The notes below the pieces were generated by a model. That model had not been told where the DNA came from and did not search any database. It saw only the letters and a program-made list of their open reading frames with translations. A stretch of DNA of 64,000 nucleotides. It comes from Falsiroseomonas stagni DSM 19981. Lineage in GTDB: Bacteria > Pseudomonadota > Alphaproteobacteria > Acetobacterales > Acetobacteraceae. The first letter of the stretch is position 1. Each line of letters starts with the position of its first letter. Below, one piece after another: positions 18,089 to 26,893 of the stretch. The translations under genes and the position numbers were made by a program. The DNA is taken from NCBI RefSeq assembly GCF_900114315.1, contig NZ_FOSQ01000006.1, positions 124,001 to 188,000 on the forward strand, in the 5' to 3' direction.

Positions 18089-19450
18089 ATGGACGCACTC
18101 CCTCCCCCAGGCCTCCGCCCCTCCCGCGCCATCCTGGCCCGCTACGCGCGCCAGAACCTGCCGCGCTACACCTCCTACCCCACCGCGCCGCATTTCGGGG
18201 CGCTGGAGGAAGCGCGCTACCGGGAATGGCTCGGCGCCGTGGCGCCGGGGGACCGGCTTTCGCTGTATCTCCACATCCCCTTCTGCAAGTCGCTCTGCTG
18301 GTATTGCGGCTGCCACACCAGCGTGACGCGATCCGTCGCGCGGACCAGCCGCTACGCGCAGGGGCTGGTGGCGGAGGCGGCGCTGCTTGCCGCCGCCTTG
18401 CCGGAGGCAGCGCCGGTGGAGGCGCTGCACCTCGGCGGCGGCACGCCGTCCGCCCTGGGGGCGGAGGCGCTGGAGGGCGTGATGGAGGGGCTTCGCCAGC
18501 GCTTCGCCTTCCTGCCCGATGCGGAGCTTTCCGTCGAACTCGACCCCCGGCTGCTGGATGATGCCATCGTGGCCGTCCTGGCGCGGCAGGGCTTCGGGCG
18601 CGCCAGCCTCGGCGTGCAGGACATGGCGGCGGAGGTGCAGACGCTGATCGGCCGCATCCAGCCGCCGGCGCTGGTGGCGGGGGCGGTCGCGAAGCTGCGC
18701 GCCGCCGGGATCAAGGGCATCAATTTCGACCTGATGTACGGCCTGCCCGGCCAGACCACCGCCCATGTCGAGGCCAGCGCCCGCTTCGCCGCCGAAGCCG
18801 GGGCGGACCGGGTCGCGGTGTTCGGCTATGCCCATGTGCCCTGGATGAAGCCGCACCAGAAGGCGATCCCGGAGGCGCTGCTGCCCGATGCCATGGCCCG
18901 GATGGACCAGGCGGAGGCGGCGGAGCGGGCGCTGCTGGCGGCGGGCTATGTCGCCATCGGGCTCGACCATTTCGCGCGGCCGGAGGACCCGATGGCGGTG
19001 GCGGCGAAGGCAGGCGCGCTGCGGCGCAACTTCCAGGGCTACACGACGGATCGCGCGCCGGTGCTGCTCGGCCTCGGTGCCTCCGCCATCGGGTCGCTGG
19101 CGGAGGGCTATGCGCAGAACCTGCCCGATGAGCGCGCCTGGCTGGCGGCGGTGGAGGCCGGGCGGCTGCCCATCGCCCGCGGCCTGGCCCTGACGAAGGA
19201 GGACCGGCTGCGGCGCGGCATCATCGAGGCGGTGATGTGCGACCTGTCGCTGGACCTGCGGCGCGTGCCGCTGAAGGTCTGGCGCGCGGCGGAGGCGCGG
19301 CTGGAACCGCTGGTGGCCGATGGGCTGGCGACGGTGGCGGATGGCAGGCTGGCCACGACCGAGGCCGGACGGCGCTTCGTGCGCCACATCGCGGCGGCCT
19401 TCGATGCCTATCTCGGCGGCGGTCCGGCGCGGCACAGCGCGGCGGTGTAG
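18089..19450 (+). CDS. hemN: Oxygen-independent coproporphyrinogen III dehydrogenase
   Basis: A 453-residue radical SAM enzyme, the normal HemN length. The ATG at 18089, preceded by GGGGAAGGATG, is preferred to an upstream TTG. Cysteines 66, 70 and 73 (CKSLCWYC, with a fourth Cys at 75) bind the 4Fe-4S cluster and SAM. LHLGGGTPS (about 115) is the SAM-binding glycine motif, and NLPRYTSYPTAPHF is the HemN N-terminal signature. It converts coproporphyrinogen III to protoporphyrinogen IX without oxygen, allowing heme and possibly bacteriochlorophyll synthesis under low oxygen. It stands alone, with a 9-bp-periodic repeat and a possible FnrL site upstream. Confidence 0.93.
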   Translation: MDALPPPGLRPSRAILARYARQNLPRYTSYPTAPHFGALEEARYREWLGAVAPGDRLSLYLHIPFCKSLCWYCGCHTSVTRSVARTSRYAQGLVAEAALLAAALPEAAPVEALHLGGGTPSALGAEALEGVMEGLRQRFAFLPDAELSVELDPRLLDDAIVAVLARQGFGRASLGVQDMAAEVQTLIGRIQPPALVAGAVAKLRAAGIKGINFDLMYGLPGQTTAHVEASARFAAEAGADRVAVFGYAHVPWMKPHQKAIPEALLPDAMARMDQAEAAERALLAAGYVAIGLDHFARPEDPMAVAAKAGALRRNFQGYTTDRAPVLLGLGASAIGSLAEGYAQNLPDERAWLAAVEAGRLPIARGLALTKEDRLRRGIIEAVMCDLSLDLRRVPLKVWRAAEARLEPLVADGLATVADGRLATTEAGRRFVRHIAAAFDAYLGGGPARHSAAV

Positions 19451-19523
19451 GATTGCCTGATCGCGCGGTCAGGTATTGTTCAAGCGCTGCCGACTGCCAG
19501 ACGGGCGGAGGGGGGCGGGCGTC

Positions 19524-20282
19524 CTATCCCCGTCCGCGCAGCGTGCTCGCGGGCAGGCCGACCAAGCGCCAGCCGAGGCCCGGCGCTTCCGGCGCCTGCT
19601 GCACCAGTGACAGGGGTGGCCGGGGGCTGGCGGTCATCCAGTGCCCCTCGGCCCCGAACAGCACATTCCCCTCCCGCGACAGCAGCGCCACCTGCGCGCC
19701 CGGCGGGATGGGCGCGCCGGCGATGATCGCCGTCACCCAGCGCCAATCGACATGCGACCCCAGCACCCCCACCACCTGGCCGGCGGCATTGCGGACGGGC
19801 GTGGTGAAGTCGATCAGCCGCAGCGGTTCGTCGCGGGGGTCCCGCCGCAGCGCGGTGACCAGCAACGCCGCGCTGTGGACATCGCCCGCGAAATGGCGCT
19901 GCAGCCCGGCCTGGAACCAGGGCCGGGCGGAGACGTCGGCGCTTTCCAGCACGCCGGCGGAGGCGGCGATGACCTTGCCGTCGCGGGCACTGGCGACGCC
20001 GATCCAGACGGTATGCGGGGCCGCCTGCTGGGCGGCGTTCATCATGCGGCGGAGTTCCGGCACGGGCTGGGCGGCCTGGCCGCGCTCCACCTCCGCCGCC
20101 AGGGCGCGCAGCCTGGCCCATTGCCGGTCCAGCTCCCGCGCCAGGGAAGCCGCCGTCAGCCGCGCGGCGGCCTGCAGCGAATCATGCTCGGACGCGATGG
20201 CACTGCCGGCGATGGCCCATGGCAGCGCGCCGGCCAGGGCCAGCCGCCATGCCGCCCGCCGGGTCACGGGTTCCATCACCAT
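19524..20282 (-). CDS. Secreted Cache-like sensor domain protein
   Basis: About 252 residues from the ATG at 20282, chosen because a signal peptide or N-terminal helix (RRAAWRLALAGALPWAIAGSAIA) follows directly; an ATG at 20348 is also in frame. The remainder resembles a periplasmic double-Cache sensor module: a long helix (residues about 35-70), then a PAS-like region with SADVSARPWFQAGL, RLIDFTTPVRNAAGQVVGVLGSHVDW and a second repeat ending QVALLSREGNVLFG. There is no kinase, cyclase or MCP domain, so it looks like a free-standing sensor. It lies downstream of, and in the same direction as, a receiver-only gene. Confidence 0.65.
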   Translation of the reverse strand: MVMEPVTRRAAWRLALAGALPWAIAGSAIASEHDSLQAAARLTAASLARELDRQWARLRALAAEVERGQAAQPVPELRRMMNAAQQAAPHTVWIGVASARDGKVIAASAGVLESADVSARPWFQAGLQRHFAGDVHSAALLVTALRRDPRDEPLRLIDFTTPVRNAAGQVVGVLGSHVDWRWVTAIIAGAPIPPGAQVALLSREGNVLFGAEGHWMTASPRPPLSLVQQAPEAPGLGWRLVGLPASTLRGRG

Positions 20283-20409
20283 GGTTGCCAGACGCGCCCC
20301 CCGCTTCGCATCGCGGGCGGGTCCGGCGCGCGCCACGCGATCGGACATCGGCAAGGCCGGGCCCGGATGATGCCAGGGCGGCGGGATACCCTGGGCCGGA
20401 AGGCGTGCG

Positions 20410-20772
20410 TCAGACCGGGGCGCAGATCCGCCCCAGCATCGCCGTCAACTCGCTCGGGTCATAGGGCTTGGCCAGCACCATGGCCTTCTGGTGCCCGGCC
20501 GGCAGGCCGGAGGCACCGTAGCCCGTGGCGATGACATAGGGGATGCCGCGCAACGCCAGCGCATCGGCAACGGGGGTGGAGGTCTCGCCCGCCAGGTTCA
20601 GGTCCAGCACCACGGCATCAGGCCGTTCGGCGGCCAGGAAGCCCATCGCTTCCTCCACCGTCGCGGCGGGACCGATGACGGAGAAGCCGGCGTCGAGCAG
20701 CGCATCCTCCACCAGCATGGCCACCAGCGCCTCATCCTCCACGACAAGGACCCGTCGCCCATCAGCCGGCAT
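20410..20772 (-). CDS. Single-domain response regulator (CheY-like receiver)
   Basis: A 120-residue stand-alone receiver. The ATG at 20772 is preceded by GGAGGG at seven bases. It contains the acidic pocket VVEDE, phosphoacceptor Asp in VVLDLNLAG, the switch Thr in IATGYG and the conserved Lys in LAKPY, so it should be phosphorylated. With no output domain it must act by protein contact, as the short receivers paired with HWE-type kinases do. The cognate kinase is not adjacent. The next gene in the same direction is the secreted Cache-like protein, 127 bp away. Confidence 0.85.
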   Translation of the reverse strand: MPADGRRVLVVEDEALVAMLVEDALLDAGFSVIGPAATVEEAMGFLAAERPDAVVLDLNLAGETSTPVADALALRGIPYVIATGYGASGLPAGHQKAMVLAKPYDPSELTAMLGRICAPV

Positions 20773-20913
20773 CGCCAGACCCTCCATCCCCATAACCACC
20801 GGTGCCAACGCGACTGCGACCTGACGGGTTCACCATGCACGGGAAGATGGCCGCGGCGCCAGCGCCGACGGCGTAGTAAAGGTCCTCACTATTTCGCGTG
20901 TTTCACCTGGACA

Positions 20914-21258
20914 TCATGGAAGGGTTCGCCAGGGGCTGCCGGCTGCCGCCAGGGCGGGGTGGGCGATCCAGGCCAGGGCGGCCAGGCGGCCGCGCGACAG
21001 GCGGAGCCGGACCGGCCGCAGGCGATAGGCGGCCCCCTCATAGGCGTGCAGGCGACGGAGCGGCGCACCGGCCAGGGTGACGACCAGGCCGTGGACGGAA
21101 TGGCAACGGGCGCGCAGCAGCGTCGGATAGGGCTGGCCGCGCAGCGCCACGCGCCGCCATCCCGGCAGGATGGCCGGCACCCCGCGCAGGCCATGGCGGC
21201 CGGCGCGGGCGGCGAGGACCCTGGGGTCCAGCAGCGTGCCGTACAGGAAGACCCGCAC
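20914..21258 (-). CDS. Gamma-glutamylcyclotransferase-like (AIG2/GGCT) protein
   Basis: A 114-residue protein from a GTG at 21258, 10 bp after the phosphomannomutase stop. The opening VRVFLYGTLLDP carries the YGTL motif that binds the glutamyl group. VHGLVVTLAGAPLRRLHAYEG supplies the family's catalytic Glu (in HAYEG). These small proteins turn gamma-glutamyl amino acids or glutathione fragments into 5-oxoproline, though many homologues have unproven substrates. A longer frame upstream overlaps the mutase gene and is rejected as a start. Confidence 0.78.
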   Translation of the reverse strand: MRVFLYGTLLDPRVLAARAGRHGLRGVPAILPGWRRVALRGQPYPTLLRARCHSVHGLVVTLAGAPLRRLHAYEGAAYRLRPVRLRLSRGRLAALAWIAHPALAAAGSPWRTLP

Positions 21259-21268
21259 GGCAGCCGGC

Positions 21269-22696
21269 TCAGTGGCCGGCGTTCTCACCCGTGAAGTCCG
21301 GGGCGGCGAGGCCGGAGGCCTGGAGCTGCTTCGCGATGCCGGCCTTGAGGCGTTCGAGCCCGGCCTCGCTGGAAGCCTCCGCGCGCGCCACCAGAACGGC
21401 CTGGGTGTTGGAGGCGCGGAGCAGCCACCAGCCATCCTCCGTCAGCACGCGGACGCCATCGACGTCCTGCACCTTGGCGCCTTCCGCCGCGAGGCGGGCC
21501 TTCACTTCCGCCACCACGTCGAATTTGCGCGTGTCCGGGCAATCGAAGCGGAGTTCGGGGGTGTTGATGACCTGCGGCAGCGCGGCGCGGACTTCCGACA
21601 GCTTGCCCTCCATGCGCGCCACGATGCCGAGCAGGCGGATGGCGGAATAGGGGGCGTCGTCGAAGCCGTACCACTTGTCCGCGAAGAAGATGTGGCCCGA
21701 CATCTCCCCGGCCAGGGGGCTGCCGGTCTCGGCCATCTTGGACTTGATGAGGCTGTGGCCGGTCTTCCACATCAGCGGCGTGCCGCCGGCCTTGGCGACT
21801 TCGTCGAACAGGACCTGGCTGGCCTTCACATCGGCGATGATGGTGCCGCCGGGCTTCGACTTCAGGACATCGCGCGCCAGGACGATCAGCAGCTGGTCGC
21901 CGAACAGGATGTGGCCTTCATTGTCCACCACGCCGATCCGGTCGGCGTCCCCATCGAAGGCGATGCCGAGGTCGGCGCCGTTCTTCGCGACTTCCGCGAT
22001 GATCTGTTCCAGGTTCTTGGCGACCGTCGGGTCCGGATGGTGGGCCGGGAAGGTGCCGTCGATGGTGCCGTTGATGACGTAGTGCGTGCCCGGCAGCCGG
22101 GCCACCATGCGCTTGGTGATCTCGGCGCCCGATCCATTGCCCGGGTCCCACACGACCTTCAGCGCGCGGTCCCCGCCATCCCAGTCCTGCATCATGCGGG
22201 TGATGTAGTCCTCGGACACATCGACCTGGCGATCGGTGCCGACGGCGGCGGGGACGACATCCCCTTCGGCGGCCATGCGGCCGATCTGCTGGATCTGCGG
22301 GCCGAAGAAGGGCTTCTTCCCCAGCATCATCTTGAAGCCGTTGTAGTTGGGCGGGTTGTGGCTGCCCGTCACCATGATAGCGCCATCGGCCTTCAGCGCG
22401 TAGGAGGCGAAGTAGAGCATCGGCGTCGGCCCGCAGCCGATGCGCAGCACCTCCAGCCCGCAGGCGCGGAGCCCCGCGACGAGCTGCGCTTCCAGCTCCG
22501 GCGAAGACAGGCGGCCATCATAGCCCACCGCGACCTTGGTACCCCCCTTTTCCCCATTCTGGCCGCGGGAGACGATGGAGCCGAAGCAGCGCCCGATGGC
22601 GAAGGCATCCTCCGGCTTCAGGGTTTCGCCGACGATGCCGCGGATGTCGTATTCGCGGAGCGAGGTGGGGTCGAAGCGGTGGTTGAAGGCCGTCAT
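21269..22696 (-). CDS. Phosphomannomutase / phosphoglucomutase
   Basis: A 475-residue alpha-D-phosphohexomutase. The ATG at 22696 ([18 protein letters not shown]) is preferred to a GTG six codons upstream. The four family signatures are visible: catalytic TGSHNP (Ser112), metal-binding DGDADR (about 248), sugar-binding GEMSGHIF (about 330) and phosphate-binding [15 protein letters not shown] near the end. It interconverts the 6- and 1-phosphates of mannose or glucose, feeding GDP-mannose and UDP-glucose synthesis. The galU gene directly upstream on the same strand, 24 bp away, uses the product, so the pair supplies precursors for polysaccharides. Confidence 0.92.
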   Translation of the reverse strand: MTAFNHRFDPTSLREYDIRGIVGETLKPEDAFAIGRCFGSIVSRGQNGEKGGTKVAVGYDGRLSSPELEAQLVAGLRACGLEVLRIGCGPTPMLYFASYALKADGAIMVTGSHNPPNYNGFKMMLGKKPFFGPQIQQIGRMAAEGDVVPAAVGTDRQVDVSEDYITRMMQDWDGGDRALKVVWDPGNGSGAEITKRMVARLPGTHYVINGTIDGTFPAHHPDPTVAKNLEQIIAEVAKNGADLGIAFDGDADRIGVVDNEGHILFGDQLLIVLARDVLKSKPGGTIIADVKASQVLFDEVAKAGGTPLMWKTGHSLIKSKMAETGSPLAGEMSGHIFFADKWYGFDDAPYSAIRLLGIVARMEGKLSEVRAALPQVINTPELRFDCPDTRKFDVVAEVKARLAAEGAKVQDVDGVRVLTEDGWWLLRASNTQAVLVARAEASSEAGLERLKAGIAKQLQASGLAAPDFTGENAGH

Positions 22697-22720
22697 GTCC
22701 TGCGTCGTCTCCACTTCTGC

Positions 22721-23590
22721 TCAGCTGTACTTCTTGATGATCGACTGCATCGCCGGCGCCATGTCCGGGCGCGACAGCGCGAAGGCGACCTGGGCTTCCA
22801 GGTAGCCGGCCTTGTCGCCGCAATCGAAGCGGCGGCCTTCATAGCGCACGCCGTGGAAGGGCTGGGTGCCGATCAGCATGGCCATGCTGTCGGTCAGCTG
22901 GATCTCCCCGCCCGCGCCCTTTTCCATCTTGGACAGGTGGGCGATCACCTCCGGCATCAGCACGTAGCGGCCGATGACGGTGAGGTTGCTCGGCGCTTCC
23001 TCCTGCTTCGGCTTCTCGACAAGGCCCTTCACCTCGACGAGGTTGCCCGTGGTCGCCCCCGGCGCGATGACGCCGTAGGAGGAGACGCGGACCATCGGCA
23101 CTTCCTCGATCGCGACGACATTGCCGCCGGTCTCGTTGTAGGCATCCGCCAGCTGCTTCGTGCAGGACACGTCGCAGAGCATGAGGTCGTCCGGCAGCAG
23201 GATGGCGAAGGGCTCATCGGCGATGAAGGACCGCGCGCACCAGATGGCGTGGCCGAGGCCGAGTGCCGATTGCTGGCGCGTCGAGACGATGGACCCGGGC
23301 GGCAGCGCCTGGGCGCGGAGCATGTCGAGCTCCTTCGTCTTGTTGCGCTCGGTCAGGGTGCGTTCGAGTTCGTAGGCCACGTCGAACTGGTCCACCAGCA
23401 TGGTCTTGCCGCGGCCGGTGACGAAGCAGAACTGCTCGATCCCCGCTGCGCGGGCTTCCTCCACCGCGTACTGGATCAGCGGCTTATCCACAACGGGCAG
23501 CATCTCCTTCGCCATCTGCTTCGTGGCGGGCAGGAAACGGGTGCCGAGACCGGCGACGGGAAGGACAGCCTTGCGGAGCGGCTTGCGCAC
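22721..23590 (-). CDS. galU: UTP-glucose-1-phosphate uridylyltransferase
   Basis: A 289-residue nucleotidyltransferase. The GTG at 23590 with AAGGGA nine bases upstream gives the usual GalU length; an upstream extension has no family features. The nucleotide-binding loop VLPVAGLGTRFLPATK (about residues 8-23) and KEMLPVVDKPLIQY are diagnostic. FVTGRGK, LLPDDLM and VEKPKQEEAPS follow in the expected order. It makes UDP-glucose for exopolysaccharide, lipopolysaccharide and glycosyltransferase reactions such as those at the start of the window. Probably co-transcribed with the downstream mutase. Confidence 0.93.
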   Translation of the reverse strand: MRKPLRKAVLPVAGLGTRFLPATKQMAKEMLPVVDKPLIQYAVEEARAAGIEQFCFVTGRGKTMLVDQFDVAYELERTLTERNKTKELDMLRAQALPPGSIVSTRQQSALGLGHAIWCARSFIADEPFAILLPDDLMLCDVSCTKQLADAYNETGGNVVAIEEVPMVRVSSYGVIAPGATTGNLVEVKGLVEKPKQEEAPSNLTVIGRYVLMPEVIAHLSKMEKGAGGEIQLTDSMAMLIGTQPFHGVRYEGRRFDCGDKAGYLEAQVAFALSRPDMAPAMQSIIKKYS

Positions 23591-23656
23591 GGGTGGTGGA
23601 TCCCTTGGCGGTGATGCGCGAAGCCATGCCATGGACAGGTTAAGGCGTCCACCGCC

Positions 23657-24346
23657 TCACGCGCCGAGGAGGAGGTCCCGGGCCTCGTTCAACCGGGCGG
23701 CGAGCCAGTCGGAGCCGCCCTGGTCGGGATGGGCGCTTCGCATCAGCCGGCGATGGGCGGCCTTGATGGCCTCCGGCGTCGCGCCCTCCGCCAGGCCGAG
23801 GATGGCCAGCGCCTCGGCGCGGGTCAGGGGGCCGGCGGCGGTGGGGGGCGCGGCGTCGCGCCAGTCGGGATGGGCGCGGTCGAGCCAGGCTTCCAGCAGG
23901 GGCACGCCATCGGGGTCGATGGCGGCGAGGTCGGCCATCAGGGCGAGCAGCGCGGGGAGGTCGAGGTCGGCGAGGTCGGCGCCGGCATGGCGGCCGGCCT
24001 TCACCCGGCCGGTCATGCGGCCGCTGTCATGGTCGAGCGTCATGGCGAGGTGCGAGGTCTCGACATCCGAGGCCTGGCCCGGATTGGCGGCGCCGCCGCG
24101 GGCGAAGGTGGCCGCCGCTGCCCTGCCCTTCCACCAGCGCCAGATCGCGGGCCCGAACAGCGCCAGCGCCCAGAAGGCCTGGCCGCCGCGGCCGGTTGCG
24201 AGCATCAGGACAAACAGGCCGAGCCCGAGCGCGCCGCCGCCCCAGATGAGCGCGGCCTTCACCTGGCCGGGCTTCGCCGCCACGAAGAGCTGCAGCAGGC
24301 CGAGCGCGAAGACCAGCGCCAGGGCGCCGAGGGCAAGGGCGGCCAT
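23657..24346 (-). CDS. Membrane-anchored J-domain (DnaJ-like) protein
   Basis: A 229-residue protein with two or three hydrophobic helices at the N-terminus (about residues 2-75, including LALGALALVFALGLLQLFVA and LGLGLFVLMLATG). A charged middle follows, and then a C-terminal J domain (about 170-229) with the HPD motif in RSAHPDQGG. This layout resembles the DjlA/TIM14-like small membrane co-chaperones of alphaproteobacteria. It would stimulate a DnaK ATPase at the inner membrane. It is in the same direction as, and 16 bp after, the VWA-like gene. Confidence 0.78.
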   Translation of the reverse strand: MAALALGALALVFALGLLQLFVAAKPGQVKAALIWGGGALGLGLFVLMLATGRGGQAFWALALFGPAIWRWWKGRAAAATFARGGAANPGQASDVETSHLAMTLDHDSGRMTGRVKAGRHAGADLADLDLPALLALMADLAAIDPDGVPLLEAWLDRAHPDWRDAAPPTAAGPLTRAEALAILGLAEGATPEAIKAAHRRLMRSAHPDQGGSDWLAARLNEARDLLLGA

Positions 24347-24362
24347 CAGAGGGGGGCGGCCA

Positions 24363-25076
24363 TCAGGCGGGCGCGGGCAGCTGGCCTGCGATGCCGCGGG
24401 CGGCGGGGCTGGTGAGGCGCGCAAGCGCCCTTCGCCCGCCGGCGGCATAGACGGCGACCGCGCGCAGCAGGTCCCGCAGCGCGGTGGCGCTGGCGGCGTC
24501 GAAGGGGGCGAAGGCGCCGCCGGACAGCTTCGCCATCTGGCGGAAGGCATTGGCGGCGACGGGGTGCTGGCCTTCCAGGAAGCAGAACAGCGGCAGGCCG
24601 CGCAGGCCGCATTCGCCGGCCAGGTGGCAGGCCTCGTCCACCTCCTCCTCGAAGGCATCGCCGATGAGGATGAGGGCGTGGACGCGATCCGCCTTCGTCT
24701 GTGCCAAAGCGTGGCGCAGCGTCCGCACCACCTGGGTATGGCCGCCGAGGCAGGTGACGCCCGCCATGCGGCGCGCCAGTTCCTCGGCGGAGGTCAGGAA
24801 GGGGGTCGCGGCGAATTCACCATGGCCGCGGAAATAGGCGAGGCTGACGGCCAGCCCGCCGTTATCCCGCACGGCGTGGAACATCTCCGCCTGCAAATGG
24901 CAGGCGCGGTCCCAACTGGGCTGGCGGCTGGCGGTGGCGTCGATGGCGAAGAGCAGCCGGCCGGCGCGGCCGGGCGCCACCGCCACGGCGGGCAGGGACG
25001 CGACCTTGTCGAGGAAGGCGGCGACGGCGGTGTTCCCCGTCGCGGACGAACTGGGCTTGGCGGGCAGGTTCGGCAT
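24363..25076 (-). CDS. VWA-like domain protein
   Basis: A 237-residue cytoplasmic protein from the ATG at 25076. A single alpha/beta domain starts RLLFAIDATASRQPSWDRA, where D-A-T-A-S replaces the classical DxSxS metal site of von Willebrand A domains. TCLGGHTQVVRTLRHAL and ALILIGDAFEEEVDEA provide the later Thr and Asp positions. A metal-dependent adhesion-type fold is likely, possibly for protein-protein assembly. The neighbouring J-domain gene hints at a chaperone-type role. The family is seen in alphaproteobacteria, but I know of no defined function. Confidence 0.7.
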   Translation of the reverse strand: MPNLPAKPSSSATGNTAVAAFLDKVASLPAVAVAPGRAGRLLFAIDATASRQPSWDRACHLQAEMFHAVRDNGGLAVSLAYFRGHGEFAATPFLTSAEELARRMAGVTCLGGHTQVVRTLRHALAQTKADRVHALILIGDAFEEEVDEACHLAGECGLRGLPLFCFLEGQHPVAANAFRQMAKLSGGAFAPFDAASATALRDLLRAVAVYAAGGRRALARLTSPAARGIAGQLPAPA

Positions 25077-25101
25077 GACCGCAAGATGGGCGCGCGGCGC
25101 C

Positions 25102-25785
25102 TCAGCCGGAAGGGGTGAAGCGCGCGACGAGCGGCAGGTGGTCGGAAGCCCGGCGCGCGGCCGGCGTCGCATGCACGGCCACCCCCGTCACCAGCCCCTG
25201 CGGGTGGGAGAGGATGTGGTCCAGCGCCAGCAGGGGGCGAAACGCAGGAAAACTCGGCACCATGGCGGGGTGGCCGAAGGCGGGGGCGAGGACCGCCAGC
25301 GCGCTTCCGCCGGGGCGCCATTCATTCAGGTCGCCCATCAGCAGCACCGGCAGGCCGGGCTTGATGGCGGCCAGCAGCGCCGCCGCCTGGGCGCGGCGGC
25401 GGGCGGGCCCCAGGCTCAGATGGGCGCAGAGCAGGCGGAAGGGGCCAAAGCCCAGGTCGAGATCCGCCTGGATGCCGCCGCGCGGCTCCCACCCGCCCAG
25501 GCGCAGGCCGCGCGGGGCGGACAGCAACCGCGCATCGCGCCGCGCCAGCAGGACATTGCCGCGCCAACCCTGCTGGAGGGGATCGACGCGCAGCGGCACC
25601 AGGCCGGTCGCGGCCTCGATCGCCGCCAGGTCCAGCATGGCGTCATGGCGGCGGAGGTGGTGCTGCGCTTCCTGCAACGCCATCAAATCCGGCGCGATCT
25701 GCGCCACCACCGCGGCGATGCGGTCGGGCCGGAAGCGGCCGAAGGCGGCGCGGCCGCGATGGATGTTCCAGGTGGCGACGCGCAT
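25102..25785 (-). CDS. Endonuclease/exonuclease/phosphatase family protein
   Basis: A 227-residue EEP-fold enzyme. MRVATWNIHRG (catalytic Asn), LQEAQ (metal Glu), LLMGDLNEWRP (catalytic Asp/Asn), DHIL and ASDHLPLVA (catalytic His) are all in place, so the active site is complete. No signal peptide. Members include nucleases and lipid or sugar-phosphate phosphodiesterases; the substrate is not predictable. The ATG overlaps by one base the stop of the upstream membrane-protein gene (TGATG on the minus strand), and the four genes down to the J-domain protein probably form one operon. Confidence 0.85.
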   Translation of the reverse strand: MRVATWNIHRGRAAFGRFRPDRIAAVVAQIAPDLMALQEAQHHLRRHDAMLDLAAIEAATGLVPLRVDPLQQGWRGNVLLARRDARLLSAPRGLRLGGWEPRGGIQADLDLGFGPFRLLCAHLSLGPARRRAQAAALLAAIKPGLPVLLMGDLNEWRPGGSALAVLAPAFGHPAMVPSFPAFRPLLALDHILSHPQGLVTGVAVHATPAARRASDHLPLVARFTPSG

Positions 25786-26342
25786 CACCTTCCGCCTCGC
25801 CACAGGACGGCACCGATTGCGGCGCCGAGGGTGGTGAGGATGATGTCGGAGATCGTGTCGGTCGTGCCGCCGATGATGCCGAGCAGGGCTTCCAATCCCT
25901 CCCACCCCAGGGCCAGGGCGATGCCGAAGACCAGGCCGAGGGCGGCCATGCGGGCGCGGCGGCGCGGCATGCCATCGGCCAGGACCAGCCCCGCGAAGAC
26001 GGCGCCGGCGAGCAGGCCGGAGACCAGGTGCACCACCTCGTCATAGTTGTTGGCGCCGTGGAACCAGTTCAACCCATGGCCCGGCGTGCTGAGGATGGTC
26101 GCCAGCACCGGCGCGGCGTCGAGGCTCATCGGCAGGCGGCGGAGGCGCATCGGCAAATGGGGCATGCGTTCGCGGGGTGGGAGGATGACGGCGAGCAGCC
26201 CCAGCATGGCGAGGATGGTGGCCAGTGCGGCGCTGCGCTTGTCGAGCCACCAGAGCAACGGGGCCACGCCGGCCAGCGCGGCCAGGCAGGCCCAGGCGAA
26301 GCGGGATTGGTGGCGGAGGTCAGCGCGCGTCAGCAGGGCCAT
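25785..26342 (-). CDS. DUF2238-like integral membrane protein
   Basis: A 185-residue protein with about five transmembrane helices: FAWACLAALAGVAPLLWWL, ALATILAMLGLLAVIL, LVSGLLAGAVFAGLVL, ALGLVFGIALALGWEGL and the C-terminal IILTTLGAAIGAVLW. The central NNYDEVVHLVSG and GWEGLEAL...TTDTISDI motifs resemble the YjdF/DUF2238 group, whose conserved Asp, His and Glu lie at the membrane surface. No function is established. First gene of the minus-strand cluster that runs to the J-domain gene. Confidence 0.7.
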   Translation of the reverse strand: MALLTRADLRHQSRFAWACLAALAGVAPLLWWLDKRSAALATILAMLGLLAVILPPRERMPHLPMRLRRLPMSLDAAPVLATILSTPGHGLNWFHGANNYDEVVHLVSGLLAGAVFAGLVLADGMPRRRARMAALGLVFGIALALGWEGLEALLGIIGGTTDTISDIILTTLGAAIGAVLWRGGR

Positions 26343-26392
26343 GCACCGTCAACGCCGCCGCTTCCGCCGGGCTTCATGCGCCGGTAGGAACG

Positions 26393-26893
26393 ATGGCGTT
26401 GGCAGGGGTGCGGTGCGTGGCAGGCTGGGTGCGGGTGAGCGAGGCGGAGGCGGAGGCGCACCGGCTGTTCGGGCTGGGCGGCTGGCTGCGCGTCGTCTCC
26501 GCCCTGATGGTGCTGGCCGTGCCGGGGGGCGTGGTGGTGGCCTGGCAGCAATGGATGGATCCCGCACTCGGCGGGGCCGCGCTGGCATCGAACCTGCTGT
26601 CGCTGCTGGTGCTGGGGGTGCAGGTGGGCATGGCGGTGCTGTGGTTCCGGCGCTGGCCTGGCTTCCGGCTGGCCTATGCCGCCTTCGCCGTGCTGGGCAC
26701 GGCGCTGCTGGCGCTGGCGGACCAGGCGATCGGGCCGCCGCCGGGGCCGCCCAGCACCGATCCCGTCGGCGAGCTGGTGCTGGAAGCGGCCTTCCACCTG
26801 ACCTTCCTGGCCGCGATGCAGTTCAGCCGGCGCTTCCGTGTGACCTTCGAGCATCGGGTAAGGGCAGGAGACGTCTCATGCGCCTCGGCGTGA
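26393..26893 (+). CDS. DUF2569-like small membrane protein
   Basis: A 166-residue protein from the ATG at 26393, with TAGGAA five bases upstream. Four hydrophobic helices are visible (LRVVSALMVLAVPGGVVVAW, LASNLLSLLVLGVQVGMAVLWF, LAYAAFAVLGTALLALA and a shorter one near LEAAFHLTFLAAM). FGLGGWLRVVSAL resembles the GGWL opening of DUF2569 proteins. The function is unknown. Its 3' end overlaps the metallophosphoesterase start by 16 bp, so the two are probably co-expressed. Confidence 0.6.
   Translation: MALAGVRCVAGWVRVSEAEAEAHRLFGLGGWLRVVSALMVLAVPGGVVVAWQQWMDPALGGAALASNLLSLLVLGVQVGMAVLWFRRWPGFRLAYAAFAVLGTALLALADQAIGPPPGPPSTDPVGELVLEAAFHLTFLAAMQFSRRFRVTFEHRVRAGDVSCASA

Noticed and set aside
21170-23614. 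814-codon plus-strand frame
   Set aside because: Covers the complement of the phosphomannomutase and galU genes, which have full family motifs on the minus strand.
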